A DNA stretch of 64,000 bases from Phorcus lineatus (lineage: Eukaryota; Mollusca; Gastropoda; Trochida; Trochidae). This document shows, in pieces, positions 24,345 to 36,300 of the stretch. Location of the stretch: assembly GCA_921293015.1 (NCBI GenBank), contig OV121084.1:25048946-25112945 (forward strand), written 5' to 3'. The position numbers were made by a program, and so were the translations under genes. How positions within the stretch are numbered: position 1 is the stretch's first letter; every line of letters starts with the position of its first letter. The notes under the pieces are model-generated. The model saw nothing but the letters and a program-made list of their open reading frames with translations. It did no database searches and was not told the DNA's origin.

Positions 24345-26483
24345 ATTTAGATACGGAAATAGAAATCATTATTAATTGATAGGCATGCTATCTGTTACTA
24401 GACATCGCTTAAGGTATGTGCGGTAATAAAGTGGGCTGATGTAGGCTGACCGATATGAACTTTGAACTACGGAATTATACAGAATTAGTCCCAGGTGTTC
24501 TGTCAGATACAAAGCTAAATAAGGTTAGAAGACATTGCTAAATGTATTTATATATGTGTGTCATTTTCGGATGCTTATAACTTGCATGACATTGTGAGTG
24601 ACAATGAGATTATATTCAGGTGTACACGTGTCAGTGCAGTATATGAGGTATCAACCAACATAGAGATAAATCAAAGGGAAAAGTTAAATGAACTTTATAT
24701 TATATTAGGAATGTTTACATTAAACTGCGCTCATCACAATAATAATGCTATAAAACTTCGTTAACTGCCTGTAATGGACTTAAATTTAGTCTATGAAAAA
24801 AAATAATAATTTACTGTTCCTTCATCCATACTATTTTTTTCTTTAGGCTCCTAATTTCAGTATTCAGTCAATCTAGACATGCTGAATATGGACCTAGACT
24901 AAATAAAGGCTCCTTTATATACACAGTCATGAAGCAGGACTATGCCTGTAGTAATAAGGTTCAATAGCTAAGTTCTGCAAGAATACGTGAATTATTGATA
25001 TAGAATGTCCAGGTTCCGTGTATTCCTTCTAAAACCATAAATACGATTATGTCCATGTAGCAATCCCTCCAAACATTTTTCTCTAAAACTTAATTTTTAA
25101 ATCCAGATTTAGAGCATCGTTTTTGTTTCCGATACCTGTGGTTGCAACGTTAAAAAACGCCGAATCAATGTGAGTTTATTTCAGTTTACATGAGGCATGG
25201 TACCACCGGCAGCCAGTTACTATTCTTGACGCAAATATTCTGAATTAATTATAAATTGACAGTTGTTGGCATACCACGCTGGGAACCTCCAGTCCATTTA
25301 GCATATGGTGCCAGCAACACGTGTTTTCCTTGACGAATGTAGCAATAATTGGTTAAAGAAATATAAACTTTGACCGAATCAAATGTACTTAAAGGTACAC
25401 AAGGAATATTTCTTTAATGGCTTAAATTCCCCCCCCCCCCCCCCCCCCCCCCCCCCCATCAAAAAAAACCCAACCCCAAACAACTTTGATCTTTATCTAA
25501 AAAAATTCAAGTAACTTCAACGGCCACCGTTTTCCGGGTTTCGATCATAAATCGCTACTATAACCGATTTACTGTCATTATACTGAAATGACAGGGATTG
25601 AGGAGGTAATTTTAAGACACAACCACTACTTCTCCATAAATTAACACCATTTACAATGTTGGACACCAACAGGATACTCTATGTCTCATTAATAATACTC
25701 GTATTATACAAAAACATTCTCTTCCTAATCAGAACTATATCAAACAATCAGGTTTTGGTTCCGAAAATGGGATGGAGACGATAGGAAGATTCGATAGTCA
25801 ATATATTAGATAATAACAGGATGTGTTCTGCAAATTTCTGTCATCATCTGCATGCTCGTTGAGATAAAGTTCATTGCAGTAAAGTACGATTTAATCTTCT
25901 AACGGTCGATACATGTGTATTATGTGTGGCTTGGGGCTTCTTGAATTCATTTCTACAGTCAAACAATCGATTATCATCACTCAACTTCATCACTTCAGAA
26001 TTTAGTGGTTATTAAACTCATGTTTCATGTGATATTATCAGACTTACACTCCTCGTTGCAATTATATTGAATATCAATATTTTGAATGCAAACATCATCA
26101 GTTTTAGGGATACCAAGGGTTCTAGATTTTACTATTTGTGGCAAAATAATGTCAGTTGCAAATACTTATGGACCTAATACTGACAAGTCTAACTTTTACC
26201 AATCATTAATTTGCTAATTAAAAGAAGTTGGTAATCTTTCTTGAATTGTAGCCAGTGAGTTCACTCTTCTTGATCCTGAACGTTAAAAGGTTGTGATCAT
26301 TTTCCCAAATGCATGAAATGAAGTTTTGGATATCGGATATGATTGCCCTTGATTGACCTTATTGGTGTTAAGAGGGCGATAACCTTGAGCTTCATATGCT
26401 TGTTTTGGGAAGAAAATCCTGGTTAAACAGGATGGACTTGGCTTTTTTCTAGCTTCAGAAAATATGTGACCTTTTTATTCTTT
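24345..26483. other. Non-coding intergenic stretch with a poly(C) run
   Basis: No convincing gene. The notable feature is an unbroken run of about 29 C at 25429-25457 followed by A-rich sequence. The small ORF at 24558-24764 resembles nothing I recognise and is taken as chance. Confidence 0.4.
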
Positions 26484-26760
26484 TACAGACAGACAGACAG
26501 ACAGACAAGTTTATTCAGTAAAAGGCCATAGGTCCATGATACATTCATTTCCTTAATTCAAAAACTTGGTGCACATGCTGAGCTGAAGCATTTCTTATAT
26601 GTTTAAGTACATGGTATAGAAAATTACAAACGTCTTTTATAATAAGGTCATTATCAGATTTTAAAATGTTGTTGAAATTTACAATGGGATTAAAATCCTT
26701 AAAGTGTTTCTGTAAGTATCTTAATCTTAATATTCTTTTACTGACATAAGAGTTCGCTTT
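26484..26760 (-). mobile_element. LINE 3'-end remnant with (CTGT)n tail, minus strand
   Basis: An (ACAG)n run at about 26486-26507 followed by AAGTTTATTCAGTAAAAGGCC reads on the minus strand as a LINE 3' end: GGCCTTTTACTGAATAAACTT and then a (CTGT)n tail. The rest is a degraded non-coding remnant. Confidence 0.5.
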
Positions 26761-27369
26761 GATAAGACCAATCTTTGGTCACCCTTAGCAAAAACTAGAC
26801 ACAAAGCAGTGAGAGCAGGAAAGACCGAAAATTCAACAGTTCTTTGCTTCGTGATCACGAATATTTTGCTGAAGTTAAATCAGTTATAACTCAGGTTAAG
26901 GCATTATGCTTTAATGGCGTAATAACTATGTTCAAATAGATGAAGTTCCGAAATGTGGATCTTAGTTTTACTAGCAGTGATAAAAAAATGTCGAGACTAT
27001 TTTATTAGAAATAGAGGAAGAATCCTTTCTAATGTTTCACTTGTAATCAAGAAGAAAACATGCAAGAAAAATTCTTAATCAAAGAAATTGAATTACTTTA
27101 TTAAACTTACTTGATAGACATTTTGAAACTCTTACTTCTAAGCGGAAAGATTGGTAGGAACTCCGTTAGTAAAATGGAAGGCTTATACTTGTTAGATCCA
27201 GAATCTCAGTGTACAGATGAAATAGAAACATTAACTAAACGCCGAGGCTAGAAGCACGAGGTAGGTCTTATCATCATCCCTAGAAGATAACATGATTGAA
27301 GCTGAATCATTTAATGAAATCTTTACTCTGCAAAATTCCTTATAAAAACAGTTTTAATGAACTTCATAA

Positions 27370-29950
27370 ATGTTCCCAAACTTGACCAGGATACAGCTGG
27401 TTCTCTTGAAGGTCCTTTTCAGAAAGATGAACGTCTTAGGGTGTTAAAAAGACAAGTCCTGGTTCTTGCGTTTAATTGAACATGTATTCCTTTGGTTTAT
27501 GGATAATGGATACCTTTTGCTGAGGTTTTTTGACTACACTTTTACAAATAGGGAACTCTCAGTTACGCAGAAACAGGGCATAATTACGCGCATTCTTAAG
27601 GGGAACAAACCGAAGGGCTTTATTAAGAGCTAGCGTCCCATTTAATTCTTTGCTTTCTTCTCCTTTCAAACTTATGGAACAGTTATAGCAGAGAGAATTA
27701 AAACTGTTTGACCTTCCCCATAAAAAAGATAAATCAGGTTTCATGACAGGGAAGGTATATTGGAGAGAATAGCAATATCAATATAACAACATAAACTCAC
27801 GGGCAAAAGAAACTATACCAACATTGTTTTGATGTTATCAACATTATCAGATATGTCACATGAATAATGTGATACTCGTTTGAAAGACAATTTAACTGAC
27901 CATTATTTGATCGAAATTTAGAAAAGTTGGCACGTACAGTTAATGCAGTAGAATGCAATGAATGGCACTGGGGGTAAATGTCAATTTGCAAAAAATAAAC
28001 AAGTCTTTTTAGAGACTACAGGAAACACTTTTATTCACAAAGGGAACACTGGAAAACTGTCAGTATCTGGTATGGCCTCCGTTGCTTTGACGCATGCAGA
28101 CGTCGACGCACAGAATTTACAAGGCGCCTGATGACATCATTAGGGATGGTTTGCCATTCTTCCACGAGTACCTAGATAAGCGTTTGCCGACTTGATGGAG
28201 GTGGATTTCTCTGCTTTATCTGACTGTCCAAATGATCCCACAAGTGTTCGATCGGTGATAAATCCGGTGATCTCGCTGGAAGTCTCTGGTGACTCTGGCT
28301 GCGTGGGGGCGAGCATTGTCTTGTTGGAGAATTACTCTTGGATTTCTCAGGAGGTAAGGGAGCACCACAGGACGTAAAATTGTGTCGATGTAGCCTTGGG
28401 CATTCAAAGTACGGTCAAAGAAACAAGTTCTGTTGTATGGTCCCTGCACATTCCACCCCAAACCATGACGCTACCGCCGCCGACGATAAACGCGCACTCG
28501 GCCTTCAGCTCTGTGTAGCTGGAACCTGCTTTCATCTGTAAACAAAATTCTTTGCCAGTTCCTTTTCTGCCACCGCTCTACCATTCTTTCCCACTGGTGA
28601 CGGTTACGTCGGTCAAGTCGGCTCAGCATCATTCCGCGGAAGGGCCGGTACGGTCAAATGCCATGTTCACGAAGACATCTGGTCACTGTCCTTCTGCTGA
28701 TAACACGGTGTAACGCTGTTGCTGCTGATGACGTCATTGTGACGAAACGATTGCGTAGGTGAATCGTGCGGATGTAGCGGTCGTCTTTTGCGGTTGTGAC
28801 CCTGGGTTTTCCACTTCTTGGCCGGTCCTGGGTCCCACCTGTCTGTACCATACTTGTGTGCAGTCTGGTTATCGTAGTGCGGGTGCAGTTGAAGATACGA
28901 GCAACGTGGGCGTGACGTGCGCCCAACTGCAACATAACAATCGTTCTCTCTCGTTCCTCCGTGGTAAGTCTCGGCATGTCACTTGTTGTGTTCGTTACGA
29001 CTGAGGTCTAAAGCAATCAGATTCATTGTTTTTATACAGTTCGGTGCCATATGAACGTGCATACCATTTTGCTCGAAAAACGTGTGACAAAGTCCATATT
29101 TGCTAAGAAACATGATTTTTTTCTCGGTAATTATGAATTTGCGTTCTTGTGACATAGTTTGATAATAAAAATTCCATATCAAAAGCTAATTTCAACTTTT
29201 TAAACCAAAATATAATTTGGTATAGTTTCTTTTGCCCCTGAGTTTATGTCTTGCAGGACAACAAAAACTCTAAGGCTTCTTTTGCTTGTTGACTTTGAAA
29301 ACCTCCTTTGATTCTATGCCTTGGTCCTTCATTGATGTACTTTTTTGGGAACGATATCAGGAAATGATTCTCAACTGACTAGAAATTTTTTTTGTCAAAA
29401 CTTAATATCAATGGAAAAATGTCACCACAATTAAGAGAGAGTGCTGACAAGGTGACGCTCTTCTTCCTTATTTATTCTTATTGTGCTCTGAGATATTGGC
29501 AGTTCTTGTTCGAGCTAATCAAAATATTTAATAATAAAGGGTGTCATATCAGGGTATTGGCGACACTAAATACCTTTTAGTTAATGTGTTGATTGTACAG
29601 ACTTTCTGTGAGATGTTCGTCTAACAAATTCGATGCCTGTTCAGCAATCTCTGGCCTCAGGATTAGTTAAGATACATCTGAAGTTGTTTTGATAGAGTCC
29701 AAAAACTGCAGTAAAAGATTTGTGCCCTATTTTCGTATTTAGTGGAATTATGCCAGTGTTGAGATTCCTTTAATAAACCTCTCAACTACAATAAATGACA
29801 TAAGGGATTTTAACTTCAAGGGTTAGGTTCATAGTTGAGATTATGTATTTCAGCAAGACAAATGAATGTTACGTATAGTGGCTTATTTACAATCCACTCT
29901 TCATGAGAATTCTTATCACCAAGCTTGTTTCTCACATGAAAACTATCTTA
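27370..29950 (+). mobile_element. L1-like LINE reverse-transcriptase fossil, split by a Tc1 element
   Basis: On the plus strand, stretches of LINE reverse transcriptase can be read through stops: the LS-TQKQGIIT region with WRPI-like motif (27545-27760), ending in SGFMTGK (27735-27760). After the transposon come LLTLKTSFDSMPWSFID (29280-29340) and IKRECRQGDALPSYLFLLC (29430-29480). The order and spacing match RT domains 1-5 of L1/Tx1-type ORF2. The Tc1-like element at 27794-29244 sits exactly between the halves. The copy has many stops and is dead. Confidence 0.75.
27794..29244 (-). mobile_element. Tc1/mariner-type DNA transposon (Tc1-like), decayed
   Basis: The ends are AACTCACGGGCAAAAGAAAC and, inverted at the right, the same sequence with one change (GTTTCTTTTGCCCCTGAGTT). 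Both are flanked by TA, the expected target duplication. Total length is about 1.45 kb. On the minus strand, 28977-28654 encodes the N-terminal helix-turn-helix part (ERERTIVMLQLGARHAHVAR; RPRSGKPRVT). 28461-28216 carries the second catalytic aspartate motif (VILQQDNARPHAARVTRDF), and the tail runs to about 28030. Stops and frame changes separate the parts, so it is a broken transposase in an element with both TIRs preserved. It inserted into a LINE. Confidence 0.88.
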
Positions 29951-30302
29951 GGCCTATATATTGTTTGTCATCACTTATATATCCTTTATCATGCAAATGT
30001 GTATGTCCGTGTGAAATTTGTGTAGTTATTATGTAAAAACCCCAACTGAATCCTTTCATGCCATGTGAATATGTGATTGCAAGACATCTGGGAGATCTTC
30101 CTTGTTTGGTCTTCAGAGGTTTCAAAGGTTCGCAGATGTTCCCGTTGCAAAAGTCCTATGCGCCTAAACACAACTTCTAAGTTCCGTTCGAATACGGTGC
30201 GCCAAAACTCACCAGTCGTCAGCTTTGTTTACTTCCGGTTTGTGAAGGTGGAAACGTGACTTCAAAAGGTTGTTTCTCATTGATGTAAACACTGTATACA
30301 AA
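29951..30302 (+). promoter_or_regulatory. Presumed promoter/5' UTR of the YeeE-family gene
   Basis: This sits between the LINE fossil and the ATG at 30303. GC content rises near 30100-30260 (GTTCCGTTCGAATACGGTGCG; cited in part). No TATA box is obvious. The exact start site is not visible. Confidence 0.3.
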
Positions 30303-33300
30303 ATGGACAGACATCAGGCTAAGGTAGAACAGCATCTCCGTAACATGAAGGACGCAGCAGATGACGTAGATGAAGATAAATTCAGTTTTAAGGACGCAGT
30401 TATTCCAATAACAACCTGTGTCATTTGTGGCGGGATTTTCGGTTTTGCAGCTGGAAAAAGCAAAGGTAAAAAGCAATAACGATATTTGATTCCAGGAAAT
30501 GAGCATACATAAAGTCTTAAGTGTGGAGGCATTATGAATTAAGTAAACGAAATATCAATAAACATAAATGACGATAGGCATCATAATGAATAAGTTTTAT
30601 TTGCCTAGTCAATGTCGATGCTACACTGAAATTCAGCGCAGTACCACCCATGGTTCGCTAGTTCCAGCCGATGCTCGCTGGTTTCACCGCAATACATAGC
30701 CACAATAGTGTTGCGGGCTTTCTCCCTGCAATAATACTAGAAGCCGCGATATAAGTGGAATAATCTTGAAAGCAGCGTTAAACCCCAACTCACTTCACCT
30801 CACCTAGTCAATGTCAAACAAGATTACATTTCCATTCGTAAAATTAAAGGTCTAAAACTTAGATTTCTCACATCACGGACATCAAGACAAGTGGTATGGC
30901 AACAAATACATGACTATTGGATTGTAAATGATATTATTTATATATTATATAATTTATATTGTGTATATCTTGAATTTTATCCAAAGGTATATACAAATGT
31001 TACAAACTGTGTTCATCAATTACTTCGAGTCAAGTGCACAACTGAAGTGATTATTATGCAGGTGCACCTTGATGTGAACATAACATATTTCTTTTAATCA
31101 AACTTCACATCAGGTAAGTGAATGTAAACCATTATTCTTCTAGTGACAAATCAATAATTAGATGATGTCGTAAAAGAATAAACATTTTATAATTAATTGC
31201 CAAGACGAAAGAAAAGTATGATGCTGAAAGGGGTGTCTACAAAGTAATCATGCAATACGAGGGGATATCAAAAAGTTTCAGTTATCACAAAGAATGTACT
31301 GGTGAATACGGACCAAATGGTAGCAAGTGATCCTTGTGTAGTTCCTGGATCAACAATAGTCTCTTTCGCGACAGCCAGTTTTACGTCTGTTGACCAAATA
31401 GCACAGCACCCCCTATTATGGAGAAAATTAAGGCGTGCAGTGTAATTAAGTTTTTACATTTGAAGGGCTATACTGCACGTCAAATTCATGATGAGATGAA
31501 ATCTATTTATGACAATGACAGCCCATCCTATGACACTGTTGTGAGAATTTCCAAACAGGCCACTTCTCCCTCGCAGACGAGTTAAGAAGTGGAAGCCTCT
31601 CACTTGCTGATGAAATGGATGTCATCAAGAAGGTTGAAACGCTGGTTCAAGAAGATCGCCGCTTACGGTATTATAGGTATATCGGTAAATTGCAATACAG
31701 AGACAACACGATACGTACCGGTGCACTCTTCTGAAAATATCCTATATATCGGATGTTTTCAAATTAAAATTTGTTGTGTAAAATTGCAGAAAAATGTAAC
31801 CAAAAATTTTGATTTTAATGAAATTTGTAACACAAAGTATTAACTTGCAAAGTGAAAATAGCACAGACATGTAAAAGTCAGAAAGCAGCCACTGAATTAT
31901 CTCTCTTTACAAAACGACGGGCCAGGTGAGCATTGATCACTGTTCTAAGTACTGCTTTTTAGTCGAGAGAGCATGGAAAAACTAAAAAATTACAAGTACC
32001 AATATATTGCAATACGTATTGCAATACGCTTTTCTGTATCCCAATTTATTGCAGTACAGAAATGAGAAGCGATACCCATCCTTACGCGTAACTCTACAAA
32101 TGACAATGCATGAAACAGGTCTGAGTTATGGCAGTGCATGGAACATACTCCATAACAAGTTGCATCAGCACGCTGCGTTTCTCGCTTACTGACTCCATTG
32201 CAAAAACAGAATCGAAGGGACATGTCACGGCAGGCATTGGAGCTTCTGGAACAGGATGAAGAGGATTTCTTCAAACATCTTGCTACCAATGCTTGGTCTA
32301 CCATTATGATCCTGAGACAAAAGAGATGAGCAAAGAGTGAAAGCATGCTACGTCACCACCTCCCAAAAAGGCCAAGGTGCAAAAGTCTGCAGGAAAGGTC
32401 ATGGTGTCTGTTTTTTGGGGATTGTCGTCGAGTTGTCTTGACGGATTATCTAGCTAAGGGTCAAACCATTACTGGAGCTTATTACTGCAACCTGCTGAGC
32501 AAGTTACGAGATGCCATTAAACAGAAGCGCTGCGGTATGATCACCAAAGGTGTACGCCTGTTAGTTGACAATGCCCCAGTTCACACTTGTCAAGCAGCTG
32601 CTTTGGAGGCACGGCATTGTGATTTTGAAATCTTACCGCATCCCCCCTATTCACCCGATCTTGCACCAAGTGACTTCTTCTTGTTCCCTGAGATGAAAAA
32701 TCCACCTCGTGGATGTCGTTTTGAGGACACCAATGACATCATTCGAAAGGTGGAGGCTTGGTTTTCCATTAAATCAGGGGTCTTCTATTCAGACGTTCTG
32801 CGCAAGGTCAAGAAGCGATGGGAAAAATGTGCAGGGCTCCAGATAAGATGCGTATCTGCGTAAAATACGCACGGGTCATTCAAATATACGCATTAAAAAT
32901 GAAAACAATGAGTGACAGATACGCACAACTTTCCCAGAATACGAGTCGGATATTTGATAACAAGAGTGATCGTCACTTGTCAAATAAAGTTTCATTTGTA
33001 TACATGTCTGATATTTATATCTCGAATAGTAGCCACTAACTTTATGTCAACCTGTATGAAAACAAATATACCAAGATTATATTCCATCAAAGAGAAATCT
33101 CTCGTTTATTTACAGATTAAACGTGTGGGAAATATAATCAACGACTAAAAAGGTGCTAACTTGGAATGAGGATCTGAAAACGATAAACCCTGAAATACTC
33201 TTTATTTTTTTCATGTGATAATTTTACTCTTAAATTTTTATTTTGAGGAGTGAAATACCCCTCGGTCCAAATAATTATCTGGAGCCCTATGACAGTGACT

Positions 33301-36300
33301 ATGTAGAGAAGTCTTAAAACATGAGAACAAAATAAGGTTTGTACCTGTGATATGTGTCTGTGATAATTGATTTTTTAAAAATATCCCCTGGTATGTAACA
33401 AAGGCATCGGAAACCCTGATATTCCACTGTCATATAAATAACTAAACAAGTGCTTTGAAAATGATACTTATCAGTTTTGCTGCAAAATTGATTAAGTTAT
33501 TTTAACTTTTGAAATCGACCCCAGAAAAGTTAATATGCGTTGACTACTTCACAAAATCTCGGAAAGAGGTGACATCACAAAAGTCGCGGTCAAATGGACC
33601 TTTTCGAAGATAGATTTTCTTGCAATAAACAAGGGTATATTCTATAGAATTACGTATTCTAGAAGAAAAACTAATTTTGATAATGGTAAGAAAAGAATTA
33701 AGTGCAAATGATATTTTTTCTGTTACAATTGTTGCTGTTTGCCTTAGGGGCTCGAAAACAGCATACGCGAGATTATATGAGCTCTCAACTCCTAATTGAC
33801 AGATTGAATACTGACATCACTGATTCATCAATTCAAAATGAGGTAGTGAGGTGATTTGAATTTTTGTTTCGCCGCTTTCAGTAGTACCTAGCAAACATGA
33901 CTTTAATAGGCTACTATTGCGCCAGTGTGCAGGTTGGTACAGGGCCTCTCGCCTCTGAAGCAGATGAAGATAGATTTTAGGGTGCTGCTCCTGTGACCCT
34001 TAGTCACCTTAACCATAAATACCAATTCCAATCATCTATGGATTTTTTTCACTTGGCTTCAGCTTTTTAGGCTTTTTTTGATGTTATTGCATATTGTTTC
34101 TTAGTGTATGTCAATAGATTACAGGTTATAATTGACCTTTTGGCTCATATAAACTTTTTATAATTCTTCCTTTTTGTGTTCAAAGAAATGCATAATGTTT
34201 CTTATTTCATATCCTTTTAAAAAAGAACATAAGCAGGATATGCAGGACATTTCTACATAAAAGATTTCGTTATGTTTTCCATTTTTAGCTCATCAGGTCT
34301 GAAAGACCCGATGGGCTTATGGCATGGCAAGGCGTCCGGCGTCCGTCCATCCGTCCGTCCGTCCATCCGTCCGTCCGTCCATCCGTCCGTAAACTTTTCA
34401 CTTTTTCGACTTCTTCTCCAGAACCAATGACTCTAGAGAGCTGAAATTTTATGTGCATACTCCTTGGTAAATGGGCATCTAAATTGTAGATTTTGTGACC
34501 CCATGACCCCAAATGGGGTCACAAGGGTCAAAACCTTAAAAATCTATTTTAATCTTCTTCTCCAGTTCCAAAAGGTCCAGAGAGCTGAAAAGTTGTGTGT
34601 AGACTCCTTGGGCACTGGAGATTCTAAATTGTAGATTTTGTGACCCCATGACCCCAAATGAGGTCACAGGGGTCAAAACATGAAAAACCTATTTTCATCT
34701 TCTTCTCCAGTTCCAAAAGGTCCAGAGAGCTGAATAGTTGTGTGTAGACTCCTTGGGCACTGGAGATTCTAAATTGTAGGTTTGGTGACCCCATGACCCC
34801 AAATGAGGTCACAGGGGTCAAAACATGAAAAACCTAATTTCATCTTCTTCTCCAGTTCCAAAAGGTCTAGAGAGCTGAAAAGGTGTGTGTAGACTCCTTG
34901 GCCAACGGGAATTCTAAGTTGTAGGTTTGGTGACCCCATGACCCCAAATGGGGTCACAGGGGTCAAAACCTACAAAACCTAATTTAATCTTTTTCCCTAG
35001 TTCCAAAAGGTCTAGAGAGCTGAAAAGGTGTGTGTAGACTCCTTGGCCAACGGGGATTCTAAATTGTAGGTTTGGTGACCCCATGACGCCAAATGGGGTC
35101 ACAGGGGTCAAAACCTAAAAAACCTAATTTCATCTTTTTCCCTAGTTCCAAAAGGTCTAGAGAGCTGAAAAAGTGTGTGTAGACTCCTTGGTCAACGGGG
35201 ATTCTAAATTGTAGGTTTGGTGACCCCATGACCCCAAATGGGGTCACAGGGGTCAAAACCTAAAAAAACTAATTTCATCTTTTTCCCTAGTTCCAAAAGG
35301 TCCAGAGAGCTGAAAAGTTGTGTGTAGACTCCTTGGTCACTGGAGATTCTAAACTGTAGATTTTGTGACCCCATGACCTCAAATGAGGTCACAGGGGTCA
35401 AAACATGAAAAACCTATTTTCATCTTCTTCTCCAGTTCCAAAAGGTCCAGAGAGCTGAATAGTTGTGTGTAGACTCCTTGGGCACTGGAGATTCTAAATT
35501 GTAGGTTTGGTGACCCCATGACCCCAAATGGGGTCACAGGGGTCAAAACCTTAAAAACCTAATTTCATCTTCTTCTCCAGTTCCAAAAGGTCTAGAGAGC
35601 TGAAAAGGTGTGTGTAGACTCCTTGGCCAATGGGGATTCTAAATTGTAGGTTTGGTGACCCCATGACGCCAAATGGGGTCACAGGGGTCAAAACCTACAA
35701 AACCTAATTTAATCTTTTTCCCTAGTTCCAAAAGGTCTAGAGAGCTGAAAAATTGTGTGAAGACTCCTTGGACACTGGGGATTCCAAATTGTAGGTTTGG
35801 TGACCCCATGACCCCAAATGGGGTCACAGGGGTCAAAACCTTAAAATCCTACTTTCATTTTCTCCAGTTCCAAAAGGTCTTGATAGCTTAATAGTTGTGT
35901 GTAGACTCCTTGGACTAGGTTCGGTGACCCCTTGACCCCAAATGGGCAATGGGCCTTTTTTATTTGATTGTGAATAACTCGGACGTTGGGACAGGCTATC
36001 TTTCCTACACTGCCCATGACCTCATGGTCTAAACCACAACACCTATTTCTATCAAAAGTCTGATGAGCTACAGAGCCCATGGCTCTATTTTTTTACATAC
36101 TTAATTAGTATGTCACAGATACGTAAGGTAATGATGTTTCAAGAATAAAGTCTTAACTTGACAATTTGGCTCATATAAACTGTTTGTAGTTCTTCCTTTG
36201 TGTATTCACAGGATTAATGTGAAAACATATTTGATATAACTTGATAACTTTTCTTAGTAAATACTATATAAAAAATTCGTAAGCAGGATGTAAGGCTAAA

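Larger units (their letters stand above)
31258..33391 (+). mobile_element. mariner DNA transposon carrying two secondary insertions
   Basis: The left end CGAGGGGATATCAAAAAG...TTATCAC and the inverted right end GTGATAA...ATATCCCCTGG form imperfect TIRs of about 33 bp flanked by TA (31256-31257 and 33392-33393). The transposase starts at 31418 (MEKIKACSVIKFLHLKGYTA; HTH region). It continues as ETGLSYGSAWNILHNKL near 32112-32165 and then, at 32345-32835, the catalytic core with VDNAPVHT and HPPYSPDLAPSDFFLF. Without the two inserts (31668-32080 and 32833-33288) the element is about 1.26 kb, normal for mariner. Besides the inserts there are stops and frameshifts, so the transposase is dead. Confidence 0.9.
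34284..36094. mobile_element. 'Pearl'-like non-autonomous Helentron with 145-bp core repeats
   Basis: AGCTCATCAG at 34287 and CTGATGAGCT at 36060 are subterminal inverted repeats. Just inside the left end is a (CCGT)n/(CCAT) stretch (34335-34390), then about ten tandem copies of a 145-bp core, then the right end with GAGCCCATGGCTC. An inverted-repeat end, a core of tandem units of about 150 bp and an ACGG-type microsatellite together match the pearl elements described in bivalves, now generally viewed as non-autonomous Helentrons. It encodes nothing. Small ORFs repeated every 145 bp on the minus strand are a by-product of the repeat. Confidence 0.8.

Noticed and set aside
25429-25457. Run of about 29 C as a functional element (i-motif or G-quadruplex)
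   Set aside because: It could fold on its own, but homopolymers of this length are also typical of sequencing or assembly noise, and nothing around it suggests a role.
30303-30479. A free-standing 58-residue small membrane protein gene
   Set aside because: The reading frame continues in phase through GTAAAA at 30466 into the exon at 37253 and yields the conserved YeeE-family sequence, so it is exon 1 of a larger gene.
34285-35836. Series of 65-residue repeat proteins on the minus strand (MTPVTPFGVMGSPNLQF type)
   Set aside because: They recur exactly every 145 bp and are translations of a non-coding tandem repeat inside a Helentron-like element.
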